A stretch of DNA of 64,000 nt from Gemmatimonas groenlandica (lineage in GTDB: Bacteria; Gemmatimonadota; Gemmatimonadetes; Gemmatimonadales; Gemmatimonadaceae), in the NCBI RefSeq assembly GCF_013004105.1, contig NZ_CP053085.1, positions 2,790,001-2,854,000 of the forward strand. Reading direction: 5' to 3'. Below, piece after piece: positions 39,506-48,055 of this stretch (position 1 is the stretch's first letter; the number at the start of each line of letters is the position of its first letter). The notes beneath the pieces are model-generated. The model had not been told where the DNA came from, searched no databases, and saw only the letters and a program-made list of their open reading frames with translations. The position numbers and the translations under genes are program-made.

Positions 39506-41742
39506 AACGCCTGCCCGATCCAGATACTCGGATTGAGGCGCCGCAGGAACCCGTCGCCCCGCGTGGGGCGGAAGCTGTTGGGGCAGCCGCCCGCCTCCTG
39601 CTCCGGCGGCGCGCCGTTCGTGCCGGAAGCACTCACCGACAGCCCGTTGCCGGGGCTCACGCAGTACAGCGGCGCCACACCCGCTTGCAGCGGCGCGTTG
39701 TAGTACGCCGCACCCGCCGGCAGGCGATAGCCGTTGTAACCCAGATCCACGCGAATCGCGCCGAATGGCGACGCGATGCGAATGCCCATGCCCGGCGTGA
39801 TCTTCACCGACGGCCCTTCATCGCTCAGCGACGCGGCCCGAGAGGTCGTGCCACGATTCCACAGCTTGCCGGCGTCGGCGAATACGGCAATCTGCAGCAG
39901 CCTCGGCGCGATCGGGCTCGGGAACTGCGCTTCGAGATTGCCGACGATGAGCGTATTGCCACCGGTCGGCACCACGCGCTCGGTGACCGAGTTGGAGTCG
40001 GCGCGGTAAAAGATTTGTCCGTTGATGGTGTCCGTGTCGTAGCGGCTCACGATGTACACCGCCGGCCCGAGTTCATTCTGCCGGAAGCCACGGACCGTGG
40101 TCGGACCGCCCGCGTACAACCGCTCCTGCGGCGGAATGAATCCGCCCGTTCGCGGGGTCGTACCACCACCGTACACCACGCCGCCGCGCAAATGCGTCAC
40201 CAGCGTGGCGCCACCGCGCAACTTGCGATACCACGACACATCACCGGTGCCGCGATTGAACTGCTGAGAACGATCGGAGCCGATCAGCGTACTCGCATGA
40301 CGCACGTTCAACCGAACCGTACTGCCCCCGGTGGGGCGCAACAAGTCGTTCGCGCGTTCGCGCACGATCGAGTACTCCAGTGCGGCCAAACGATTGTTGC
40401 GCTGCAGAAACGTGCGCGATTCGTTGTCGCAGGCATTGAACACCGCGCAGAAGAACGCGGGCTCCGCCTCGGTTCGACCCAGCTCCACCTGGTAGCTCAG
40501 CGTGCTCGGCACGCGGGCAATCGGGAACGGGTCGGTCACCGACAGCGCCCCACCGATCGGCGTGCGACGCAGGAACGCCTTGTACTCGGAGAGCGTGGAG
40601 CTGAACAGCGTGAGCGACGGCACGCGGGCTTGATTGGCGCGCACCGGCTGTCGCACGGTCATCGACGTGTAGTAGTTCAACGTGCGGCTGTACGGATCGC
40701 TGCGCGCCTGTCCCTGACACAGATTCGGCGCGCCATCGAGCGGATCACCGATGCCGATCTTGCTCACGCGTCCGGTCAGTTCGAGACGCTGGGCGAAAGG
40801 CAGGAAGTCACGATCGGTGAGCGAGCCCTGCATGCGGAAGCAATCGAGGGTGGCCCAGCCCAGTCCACCGCGCGCCGCCCAACGATCGCCCTCCACCAGG
40901 CGCACTACGAGGTTGACGATCGAGTCGCCCGTCGGTTGGATGCTGTCGGGCTGCAGATCGACCCGCTGAAAGGCGTCGGTCTGATAGAGATTGCGCTGTG
41001 CATCGATGATCGCGCGCGCCGAATACCAATCACCCGTCTTGAGCGCCATCGCGCGACGGACCGTGGCATCGGAGACGCGCCGATTGTCGTCGCCGGCATC
41101 TACCTCGAGCGCGATACGACCGAGCTTGGCTCGCACACCCGGCACCACCGAGACTTCGACATCAGCCGTGCGCAACACGGTGTTCGTGGTATACGCCACC
41201 AACGCCTCAGCCTGCGGCCAGCCCTTATTGCGCAGTCGTCGTACGAGCGTGTCCCGACCCGCTTCCAGCGCCCCGCGATCGAACACGCCACCAACGGCAA
41301 GCGGAAAATCTTGAGCCGCGTCGCGCACATCGGGGTTGATCTCCAGCCCCCGCAGCGCGAGCGACGTGATGCGCATCGGCTCGCCTTCGCGAATCGTGAA
41401 CGTGATCTCGATCACACCAGGCTTTACCGTGGTGACCGTCGTATCCACCTTCACATCGAGAAAGCCGCGCCGGCGATACAGGGTCTCGAGTCGCTGCACA
41501 TCCCGCGAGATCTCCACGGGGTCGAGGCAGCGCCGCTCGCCGATGACGGGCAAGCCGGCAAAGGACGACGGGGTCGTGGCCACTGTGGCCGCGAGGGCAA
41601 CCGCCGCATATTCGCGATTTCCGGCGAATCTGAGCGCACGCACTTCACGGTCGCCGCGATCGCAGGAAAGATCCTGGGCGGCGGCCGGACGCGCGACCGA
41701 AAGTGTTGCGAGCGCGAAGAGGAGATGGACGAGAGGTCGCAC
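39502..41742 (-). CDS. tamA: BamA/TamA-family outer-membrane barrel protein
   Basis: 746 residues. A signal peptide ends at PAAAQ (about 22). POTRA domains (about 30-300) include YRRRGFLDVKVDTTV and NLYQTDAFQRVDL. A 16-strand Omp85 barrel follows with the lid-lock region RLYAGGPTTVRGFRQNELGP and the final strands GMGIRIASPFGAIRVDLGYN. Paired with tamB, so TamA is the best label, although the number of POTRAs and lack of a separate bamA in view leave BamA possible. An inserted Cys-containing loop (CVSPGNGLSVS...GGCPNSF) lies near the C-terminus. Confidence 0.88.
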   Translation of the reverse strand: MRPLVHLLFALATLSVARPAAAQDLSCDRGDREVRALRFAGNREYAAVALAATVATTPSSFAGLPVIGERRCLDPVEISRDVQRLETLYRRRGFLDVKVDTTVTTVKPGVIEITFTIREGEPMRITSLALRGLEINPDVRDAAQDFPLAVGGVFDRGALEAGRDTLVRRLRNKGWPQAEALVAYTTNTVLRTADVEVSVVPGVRAKLGRIALEVDAGDDNRRVSDATVRRAMALKTGDWYSARAIIDAQRNLYQTDAFQRVDLQPDSIQPTGDSIVNLVVRLVEGDRWAARGGLGWATLDCFRMQGSLTDRDFLPFAQRLELTGRVSKIGIGDPLDGAPNLCQGQARSDPYSRTLNYYTSMTVRQPVRANQARVPSLTLFSSTLSEYKAFLRRTPIGGALSVTDPFPIARVPSTLSYQVELGRTEAEPAFFCAVFNACDNESRTFLQRNNRLAALEYSIVRERANDLLRPTGGSTVRLNVRHASTLIGSDRSQQFNRGTGDVSWYRKLRGGATLVTHLRGGVVYGGGTTPRTGGFIPPQERLYAGGPTTVRGFRQNELGPAVYIVSRYDTDTINGQIFYRADSNSVTERVVPTGGNTLIVGNLEAQFPSPIAPRLLQIAVFADAGKLWNRGTTSRAASLSDEGPSVKITPGMGIRIASPFGAIRVDLGYNGYRLPAGAAYYNAPLQAGVAPLYCVSPGNGLSVSASGTNGAPPEQEAGGCPNSFRPTRGDGFLRRLNPSIWIGQAF

Positions 41743-41791
41743 GTTCTATAGCGTTGAAGCTCACGTGGGATCGCCCCTCAGTCAACCGCAC

Positions 41792-43414
41792 ATGTCATCG
41801 ATTCGCCCGTCACGTTCGTTCTGCTCGCGGCTCTCGCGGCGCGCCATGGTCGGCACGATGGTCTGCACCACACTGGCCAGCACGCTGGCCGGCTGCCGCA
41901 CCGGCGAGGCGACCCCCGACCGTCACGCGCTCATCGACTCACGCGATTGGTATGATCCGCGTTCGCTCGATCCCGCCAAAGCCACCGACGTGCCCAGCGG
42001 CCGTGCCGTGGCGTACCTCTTCGACGGCCTCACCAAATTCACCCCCGCCGGTCAGGTGCAGCCATCGATCGCGCGGTCGTGGGACGTCTCGCCAGACGGG
42101 CTGCAGTACACCTTCCACCTGCGCACCGACGTCCGCTTTCACGACGGCGCGCCGTTGCTCGCACGCCACGTCGCACAGTCGTTCCGCCGCGTGCTCGACC
42201 CAGCCACCAAAGGCGGCACGCTGTGGCCGCTCTACCCGATCAAGGGCGCCCGCGCCTTCGCCGATGGCAAGTCCGATGGCACGGGCACCGCACTCGGCAT
42301 CGAGACGCCCAACGACACGACGGTCGTGATCACACTCGACGAACCGTTCGCGATCTTCCCGAAGCTGCTCGCCATGCCCGTGGCGTCGATCCTGCCCGAC
42401 TCCGTCGGCACCGACTTCAGCGAGCACCCGATCGGCACCGGTCCGTGGAAGCTCGTGGAGTGGAAGCACGACGACTACCTCAAGTTCGCCCGCAACGCCA
42501 CGTACTTCGGCGGTGCCCCATCCATCGACACCTTGATCGCGCGCATCATCCCCGAGCCCTCCACGGCCGTCGCGGAGTTCGAAGCCGGCACGGTCGACAT
42601 TCTCTATGTGCCGGAAGACCAGACGCGTGACTGGGAAGAGACCGACACCAAGAAGGCTACGCTCGTGAGCGCACCCGCGCTGCGCTTGTGGTACATGGGC
42701 GTGAACGTCACCCGCGGCCCGCTGAAAGACGTGCGCGTACGACAGGCGATCGCCCATGCCATCGACGTCCCCACCCTCCTCGCGCAGCTGCTCGCCGGCC
42801 GCGGCACCATCGCCGCCGGCGTGATCCCGCCCACGCTCGAAGGCTTCGACAAGGCGCGGCAGCCGTACGCGTACGACACCCTCGCGGCGCGCAAACTGCT
42901 CGCCGACGCCGGCTACGCCAAAGGCATCGACCTCGAATTGTGGAGCTCACAAACCGCGCCGATGCCGCGCCTCGCGCAAGCGATTCAGGCCTACCTCGCC
43001 ACGGTGGGCGTTCGCATCAAGCTCGTGCAACGCGACGCCAGCTCCATGCGCGCCGCCGCCCGCGCCGGACAGACAGACCTGGTCGTGAAAGACTGGTACG
43101 CCGATTACCCCGACGCCGAAAACTTCCTCTATCCGCTGCTGCACACCGCGAACCGCGGCGCCGGCGGCAACGTGTCGTTCTTCAGCGACGCTACGTTTGA
43201 TCGATTGGTCGACGCGTCACGGCGCGAGAGCGACGCGGCCAAGCGCGCGGTGTTGTATGCGGCGGCGGACTCGGTAGGGTACGCGCAAGTCGGCATGGTC
43301 CCGCTGTTTTTCTACAACGAGGTGTACGCGGTACAACCTTGGGTGAAAGGGTTTGAAGTACCGGTGATTTTCAATGGGCAACGATGGGAAAAGGTTACGA
43401 TAGGGAAGGACTAA
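41792..43414 (+). CDS. Oligopeptide-binding lipoprotein (SBP family 5)
   Basis: 540 residues from the ATG at 41792. A lipoprotein signal peptide ends in the lipobox LAGC (Cys35). The mature part is a periplasmic binding protein of the DppA/OppA class: DPRSLDPAKATDVPSGRAV, LFDGLTKF, WDVSPDGLQYTFHLRTDVRFHDG, GTGPWKLVEW and LPLLHTANRGAGGNVSFF. It delivers peptides or other solutes to an ABC importer. A matching DppB-type permease is at 45246, separated by an inverted-repeat element and a minus-strand GGDEF gene. Confidence 0.92.
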   Translation: MSSIRPSRSFCSRLSRRAMVGTMVCTTLASTLAGCRTGEATPDRHALIDSRDWYDPRSLDPAKATDVPSGRAVAYLFDGLTKFTPAGQVQPSIARSWDVSPDGLQYTFHLRTDVRFHDGAPLLARHVAQSFRRVLDPATKGGTLWPLYPIKGARAFADGKSDGTGTALGIETPNDTTVVITLDEPFAIFPKLLAMPVASILPDSVGTDFSEHPIGTGPWKLVEWKHDDYLKFARNATYFGGAPSIDTLIARIIPEPSTAVAEFEAGTVDILYVPEDQTRDWEETDTKKATLVSAPALRLWYMGVNVTRGPLKDVRVRQAIAHAIDVPTLLAQLLAGRGTIAAGVIPPTLEGFDKARQPYAYDTLAARKLLADAGYAKGIDLELWSSQTAPMPRLAQAIQAYLATVGVRIKLVQRDASSMRAAARAGQTDLVVKDWYADYPDAENFLYPLLHTANRGAGGNVSFFSDATFDRLVDASRRESDAAKRAVLYAAADSVGYAQVGMVPLFFYNEVYAVQPWVKGFEVPVIFNGQRWEKVTIGKD

Positions 43415-44038
43415 CATCGCTAAGAGTCAACTGCGCTAAAAGTCAGAAGCGCTAAGAGTCAACAGCGCTAAGAATTAAGGGCGAAGCTACGAACGGCGTT
43501 GGGATGTGCGTGGTCGCGGGCTTTTGGTGACGGTGGTTGGGCATGGGCGCACTACCGTTCGGCATGCCCAACCACTTCGACCTCCGTGTGTACGACGCGG
43601 CGTGCCAACTCAGCACCGTCGTGATCGACTCCCTCGACCATTGCGAGTGCAACCGCGTGCCCGGGTTGCGGGCGCAGCTCATCAGCTCAGTCGGGTCGAT
43701 CGCCGCGAATACGTCAGAAGGCGCCGGTCGTGGAACGACCGCGCAGTTCCTCAATCAGTTGCGTATCGCCTTGGGTTCTGCCAACGAAACCCGCACGCAT
43801 CTCATGCGAGCACGCAATGAGGCGAGACTGCCGACCAAGCCGTACTTCCTGTGCGATTCGAAAGCACTCGTGACCGCAAGAATGCTGGCGTCCCTCATCC
43901 GCCGAATCGAGGAGGACGAAGCGAGAAAGAAGAACGAGCGCAGTTAGCAGTTCACGCCGTTGATTCTTAGCGCTGTTGATTCTTAGCGCCGTTCACTTTT
44001 AGCGCAGTTAATTCTTAGCGCTGTTAGCAGTTCACTCC
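43413..44038. repeat. GCGCTAAGA inverted-repeat element carrying a four-helix-bundle gene
   Basis: The left arm (about 43413-43482) holds four GCGCTAARAG-type words. The right arm (about 43949-44038) is the inverted copy with words such as ATTCTTAGCGCTG, repeated four to five times. The gene at 43564-43947 fills the loop. The design is that of 23S rRNA intervening sequences, where an S23 gene sits in a base-paired stem, but here it is intergenic. Confidence 0.8.
43564..43947 (+). CDS. Four-helix-bundle (S23/IVP family) protein
   Basis: 127 residues from the ATG at 43564 (other in-frame starts lie upstream at 43543 and 43537). Family landmarks: NHFDLRVYDAACQLSTVVID (first helix), the loop VPGLRAQLISSVGSIAANTSEGAGRGTTAQFLNQLRIALGSANET and a C-terminal RMLASLIRRIEEDE. 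S23 proteins are encoded in rRNA intervening sequences, and the fold is shared with Avd of diversity-generating retroelements; both bind nucleic acid. This copy is between inverted repeats and away from any rRNA or reverse transcriptase gene. Biochemical function unknown. Confidence 0.88.
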   Translation: MPNHFDLRVYDAACQLSTVVIDSLDHCECNRVPGLRAQLISSVGSIAANTSEGAGRGTTAQFLNQLRIALGSANETRTHLMRARNEARLPTKPYFLCDSKALVTARMLASLIRRIEEDEARKKNERS

Positions 44039-45147
44039 GCCCCAACGGCTTTCCCTTTCCCGTCCCGTTTCGCCCGGTACAACGCCGCATCTGCTCTGCC
44101 GAGCCACGCTTCCGCTCCTTCGCTGCCGTGGTACGCTGCGTATCCCACGCTGGCGCTCAGCGCCGGCGCGTCGGTCGCGAACGGCGCTCGTGTTGCGGCG
44201 ATTTGTCCAACGACGCGCTCGGCGAGGCGGCCCGCCACGTTGATATCGGTGTTCGACAGCACCACCACGAACTCGTCGCCGCCGATGCGGCAGATCACGT
44301 CGGATTCGCGCAGAAACACTTTGGCCAGACTGCCCGCGATCGCTTGCAGCGTGGCATCGCCGGCGGAGTGGCCGAAGCCGTCGTTGATCTGTTTCAGGTG
44401 ATCGAGGTCGACCAACACCAGTGACACCGGCGCCCTGTTCAGTGTGTGGAGATGAATGGCGCGATGGGCAGCGCGCTCGAAACACTTGCGGTTGCCGAGA
44501 CCGGTGAGGGGGTCGGTTTCACTTTCGCGTTTGGCTTCCTCGAGCTGCGAACCCAGCTGGTCGATGCGTTCCGCCAGCATCCCGAACGCGACCTGCTGCG
44601 TATCGCGGCGTGAGCGCGCGATGTCGGTGATCGCCGAAATGGCCTGCAGCACTTCGTCTTTCACGGCACGAGTCTCGATCCCGTGAATGGCCGTTTGCAC
44701 GCGCGTGATCTGCACCGACGTGGCCTCGTCAGCCTGCAGATCCGCCTGCGCCACCGTGTGCACGCGCTCCACGCACGCCCACAACGCATCACGCAGATCC
44801 GAGAGCGCCGACTCCACGTAGCGCTTTTCGCGGCGACGATGGTCGGTGAGGGCGCGGGCGGCACCACGGTAGTCGCGCTGCGCCGCGCTCAGCGACGGGA
44901 GACCGCCGGTCTGCGTGAGCGGAATGCCGAGCACCGTGTGACGACGCCACTTCTCCAGCTCCTCGCCCGTTTCACTCGACGAGACGTCGGGCAGATCGAA
45001 GCTTCCCTGGGCGTAGGCCGACAGCACCTGGCCGAACGCGTCGAGCAACGGCGCGATGTCGAAGGCCTCGGCGGAGGACTCTTCGGACGCCACGGGCGGC
45101 GGGGCGGCAGTGACAGCGCGTTCTGAAGTGGAGCGGCGAAAGAGCAT
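44032..45147 (-). CDS. Diguanylate cyclase (GGDEF) with N-terminal helical region
   Basis: 371 residues from the ATG at 45147; an in-frame start at 45198 would add 17. The N-terminal ~215 residues are mostly helical, without membrane segments or a recognised sensor. The C-terminal GGDEF domain is complete: SETDPLTGLGNRKCF, LVLVDLDHLKQINDGFGHSAGD and the active-site RIGGDEFVVV, ending in GRADAALYRAKRDGKG. It should make cyclic di-GMP. The gene is opposite to its neighbours; its end touches the right arm of the four-helix-bundle element. Confidence 0.92.
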   Translation of the reverse strand: MLFRRSTSERAVTAAPPPVASEESSAEAFDIAPLLDAFGQVLSAYAQGSFDLPDVSSSETGEELEKWRRHTVLGIPLTQTGGLPSLSAAQRDYRGAARALTDHRRREKRYVESALSDLRDALWACVERVHTVAQADLQADEATSVQITRVQTAIHGIETRAVKDEVLQAISAITDIARSRRDTQQVAFGMLAERIDQLGSQLEEAKRESETDPLTGLGNRKCFERAAHRAIHLHTLNRAPVSLVLVDLDHLKQINDGFGHSAGDATLQAIAGSLAKVFLRESDVICRIGGDEFVVVLSNTDINVAGRLAERVVGQIAATRAPFATDAPALSASVGYAAYHGSEGAEAWLGRADAALYRAKRDGKGKAVGAE

Positions 45148-45245
45148 AAATCTGACGCAAGAAGGAATCGGCCTGTCCCAGTTGGCAGTGCCGGGCATTG
45201 GTCTAGAGTATCGGCCAGACTCCCGCGGGGATTAATGTTGCTGAC

Positions 45246-46163
45246 ATGCTGTCGCTGCTCGCCCGCCGCCTCCTGCTCTCCTTGCCCACGCTGGCGGGGG
45301 TGCTGGTCGTTGTGTTCCTCCTGCTCTATGTCGCCCCCGGGGATCCGGTGCAGGCCATGGTCGGGGAACGCGCCGACCCGGCCACGATTGCACGGCTCCG
45401 CGCCGAACTCCGCCTCGACGATCCGCTCCCGGCGCAGTTCTTCCATTATGCGAGCGGCGTCCTTCAGGGCGATCTGGGCCGGTCGTACGTGACCAATCGC
45501 CCGATCATCAGCGACATCGCCGAGCGCTTTCCGCGCACGCTACTGCTGGCCACGGCGGCCATGCTGCTGGCCACGATCAGCGGCGTCACCATCGGTGTGC
45601 TCGCCGCCGTGCGCCCCAACGGCTGGTTCGACCGACTCGCGCTCGCCACGACGTATCTCGGGATTTCCTTCCCCGTGTACTGGATCGGCCTGCTGCTGAT
45701 CGTCCTGTTCGCCGTCACCCTCCGCTGGCTACCGGCGTCAGGTTACGGACGGATCGAGTTTCTGATCCTCCCGGCGCTGGCGCTGGGCTCGCGCTCCATC
45801 GCCTACCTCGCCCGCGTCACGCGATCATCCATGCTGGAGGTGCTGGGCGCCGACTTCGTGCGCACGGCCCGCGCGAAAGGACTGACCGAATCCGGCGTGA
45901 TCATCCGCCACGCGCTACGCAATGCGCTCATCCCGGTGATCACCGTGATCGGCCTCGACTTCGGCGCCTACCTCACAGGCAGCATCCTCACCGAAACGAT
46001 CTTCAGCTGGCCGGGCATCGGCCGCTACGTCGTCATGGCGATCTCACGACGCGACCTGCCGGCCGTACAGGGCGCGGTGCTGTTTCTGTCGGTCGTGTTC
46101 GTGCTGGTGAACTTGGTCACGGATCTCGCGTACCAGAAAGCCGATCCGCGGGTGCGGGCGTAG
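45246..46163 (+). CDS. DppB/OppB-type ABC transporter permease
   Basis: 305 residues with six membrane segments. N-terminal LARRLLLSLPTLAGVLVVVFLLL and APGDPVQAMVG, then the binding-protein-dependent permease loop VRTARAKGLTESGVIIRHALRNALIPV, and ETIFSWPGIGRYVV. It forms the peptide importer channel with a DppC partner. Neither dppC nor the ATPase genes follow: the next 190 bp hold a hairpin, then a minus-strand gene. The partner genes must be elsewhere in the genome, or this system is reduced. Confidence 0.93.
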   Translation: MLSLLARRLLLSLPTLAGVLVVVFLLLYVAPGDPVQAMVGERADPATIARLRAELRLDDPLPAQFFHYASGVLQGDLGRSYVTNRPIISDIAERFPRTLLLATAAMLLATISGVTIGVLAAVRPNGWFDRLALATTYLGISFPVYWIGLLLIVLFAVTLRWLPASGYGRIEFLILPALALGSRSIAYLARVTRSSMLEVLGADFVRTARAKGLTESGVIIRHALRNALIPVITVIGLDFGAYLTGSILTETIFSWPGIGRYVVMAISRRDLPAVQGAVLFLSVVFVLVNLVTDLAYQKADPRVRA

Positions 46164-46215
46164 GTCGGGTGAGGGGCCGCGTTGCTGACGGCGCCCTGTG
46201 CTTGGATAGCCCGTA

Positions 46216-46317
46216 GGTTCACGCGAAGAGCGCGGAGGGCCGCGAAGATTCGCGAAGAACAGCAAAGGGGCCTTTCTTCGCGTACCTTCGCGGCCCTTCG
46301 CGAGCTTCGCGTGAACC
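46216..46317. repeat. Hairpin of CGCGAAG words between convergent genes
   Basis: The left arm 46216-46257 and the right arm 46276-46317 are nearly perfect inverted copies, ends GGTTCACGCGAAG / CTTCGCGTGAACC. Both are made of repeated CGCGAAG/CTTCGCG words. It lies between the DppB-type permease (+) and the ferredoxin-NADP reductase (-), where it may terminate both transcripts. Confidence 0.88.
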
Positions 46318-46356
46318 AGCGATCCATCAACGACCCACGAGGCTCGCCAAAAGCAC

Positions 46357-47391
46357 TCAGTCGTCCTTCTGCCCGAACACCGCCAGATTCGACGAGTGCC
46401 CCGGCGCGACTTTCTTGTCGGGATAGATCCAGTGCACAGCCTGATTCACCGCGATCGCCGCTTCGGAGAAGCCCGACGCGATCAGTTTGAGCTTACCGGC
46501 GTAGGTCGTGATGTCACCGGCCGCGTAGACACCGTCTCGGCCCGTTTCCATCGACGTGGACACCTTGATCTCGTCCTTCTCGATGTCGAGGCCCCACTCC
46601 AGTAGCGTGCCGAGGTCGGACACGTAGCCGAGCATCGGGAGCACCGCGTCGCAGGCGATCTCGCGCGTTGCTTTCGTCTTCACGTCCTTCAGTCGCACGC
46701 CGGTGATGCGTTCCGAACCGAAGATCGCGTCGATCTCGTGGAACGTGTGCACTGCCACCTTGCCATCGTTCGCGGCGGCGGCCGCCTGCACTTCCGATAC
46801 CGTGGCCGCGTGCGCGCGGAAGCGGTCGCTGCGATGCACCAGCGTGACCGACTTCGCCTTGTCGCGCAACTGCGCACACCAATCGAACGCCGAGTCACCA
46901 CCGCCGATGATGAGGACATCGCGATCGCGATACGATTCCGGCGTTGACACCAGCGCGTCGACCCCGCGACCGTACCACTCGGCGGCGAACGCCTGCGGCA
47001 GTTTGCGCGGGCTGAAGGCGCCGATGCCGGCGGCGATCACCACCGCGCGCGTCGGGAAACGGTCCGTTTCCGTGACCAGCACGAAGTGCCCGTCCTCTTC
47101 CTCGAGGCCGGCCACGCGCTGACCCAGGTGCGACGGGATGCCCGTCTCCTGGTGAAACTGCTTCGCCTGCTCCGTGAGATTCCGGACCAGATCTTTCGCC
47201 AGCACCCGCGGGTAGCCCGCCACGTCGAAGATGTATTTCTCCGGGTAGAGGGCCGTGAGCTGGCCGCCAAGCTCGGGGAGCGCATCGACGATCTGCGCCG
47301 ACGCGCCGCGCATGCCGGCATAGAACAAGGCGAACAGACCCGTGGGGCCGCCGCCGATGATGGTAAGGTCGCGAATGGGATGGGACGTCAT
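46357..47391 (-). CDS. Ferredoxin/flavodoxin-NADP(+) reductase, thioredoxin-reductase-like
   Basis: 344 residues. Two dinucleotide-binding folds: FAD site LTIIGGGPTGLFALFYAGMRG with the LPELGGQLTALYPEKYIFDVAGYP segment, and NADPH site VLIIGGGDSAFDWC. GVYAAGDITTYAGKLKLIASGFSEAA is the FAD-binding end. There is no redox-active Cys pair, so it is not a thioredoxin reductase but the type 2 FNR (YumC-like) that moves electrons between NADPH and ferredoxin. Stand-alone gene, divergent from the adenosyltransferase. Confidence 0.93.
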   Translation of the reverse strand: MTSHPIRDLTIIGGGPTGLFALFYAGMRGASAQIVDALPELGGQLTALYPEKYIFDVAGYPRVLAKDLVRNLTEQAKQFHQETGIPSHLGQRVAGLEEEDGHFVLVTETDRFPTRAVVIAAGIGAFSPRKLPQAFAAEWYGRGVDALVSTPESYRDRDVLIIGGGDSAFDWCAQLRDKAKSVTLVHRSDRFRAHAATVSEVQAAAAANDGKVAVHTFHEIDAIFGSERITGVRLKDVKTKATREIACDAVLPMLGYVSDLGTLLEWGLDIEKDEIKVSTSMETGRDGVYAAGDITTYAGKLKLIASGFSEAAIAVNQAVHWIYPDKKVAPGHSSNLAVFGQKDD

Positions 47392-47409
47392 TCCGAAAAG
47401 CTAACCAAA

Positions 47410-47493
47410 GTGAGTATGGAGTAGTGAGTCGAAGTTTCGAGTCGGGAGTCCAAACCCACGACGCCAAACTTTTACCCAAAACGCAAGACTCAC
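47410..47493. repeat. Degenerate GTGAGT/GAAGTTT hairpin
   Basis: TGAGTATGGAGTAGTGAGTCGAAGTTTCGAG-like words (left) face CAAACTTTTACCC...AAGACTCA words (right). It is a weaker relative of the hairpin at 4028-4121, with which it shares GAGTATGGAGT-GTGAGT and AAGTTT. It lies between two divergent genes, so it cannot be a terminator for both and overlaps their promoter space. Confidence 0.6.
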
Positions 47494-47509
47494 CGTTTAG
47501 TTTTTCGGG

Positions 47510-48055
47510 ATGAAGATCTACACCCGAGCAGGTGACGAGGGCGCGACCGCCCTCTTTGGTGGCGGCAAGGTCGGCAAGGACCATCCCCGCGTCGAAGCGT
47601 ACGGCGACGTGGACGAACTCAATGCCTCACTCGGTCTGGCGCGATCGATCGATATGATGCCGCGCATCGACGAAGTGCTCGTGCCCGTACAGCGCGATCT
47701 CTTCGCCATCGGCGCGCTGTTGGCGACGCCCGATCATGAGAAGATGAAGGAGCAGCTCTCCAAGGCGCGCATCGACGAGCAGCGGATCGAGGAGCTCGAG
47801 CGGGCCATCGATGCCTGTGAAGCGGAACTGGAGCCGCTGCGCAGCTTCATCATTCCCGGAGGGACGCCGAAGGCGGCGGCGCTGCATGTGGCGCGCACCG
47901 TGTGCCGTCGGGCCGAGCGTCGCGTGGTGCATCTCGCCGCCGATATCGAACTGCCGGCCATGGTGGTGGTGTATCTCAACCGCCTGTCCGATCTCCTGTT
48001 CATGCTAGCTCGGGTCGCCAACAAGCGCGCCGGAGCGGGCGAGGTGACTTGGTAG
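47510..48055 (+). CDS. Cob(I)yrinic acid a,c-diamide adenosyltransferase, PduO type
   Basis: 181 residues starting MKIYTRAGDEGATALFGGGK, the ATP-binding loop of PduO/MMAB enzymes, then VEAYGDVDELNASLGLAR, and the C-terminal RTVCRRAERRVVHLA and YLNRLSDLLFMLAR. It attaches the adenosyl group to cobalamin. A three-layer helical bundle fold is expected. Its stop overlaps the aroB GTG by one base. Confidence 0.94.
   Translation: MKIYTRAGDEGATALFGGGKVGKDHPRVEAYGDVDELNASLGLARSIDMMPRIDEVLVPVQRDLFAIGALLATPDHEKMKEQLSKARIDEQRIEELERAIDACEAELEPLRSFIIPGGTPKAAALHVARTVCRRAERRVVHLAADIELPAMVVVYLNRLSDLLFMLARVANKRAGAGEVTW

Noticed and set aside
37964-39703. 579-residue open frame on the plus strand opposite tamB
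   Set aside because: Antisense shadow: His/Arg-rich, no recognisable domain, fully inside a well-supported gene.
39685-41751. 688-residue open frame on the plus strand opposite the BamA/TamA-like gene
   Set aside because: Arg/His-rich composition with no domains; a typical antisense shadow in high-GC coding DNA. The minus-strand protein has complete family features.
43413-44038. 23S rRNA intervening sequence in an rRNA gene
   Set aside because: No rRNA sequence flanks it; neighbours are protein genes, so only the architecture is similar.
46357-47391. Thioredoxin reductase
   Set aside because: No CxxC redox pair in the NADPH domain; motifs fit the thioredoxin-reductase-like ferredoxin-NADP reductase instead.
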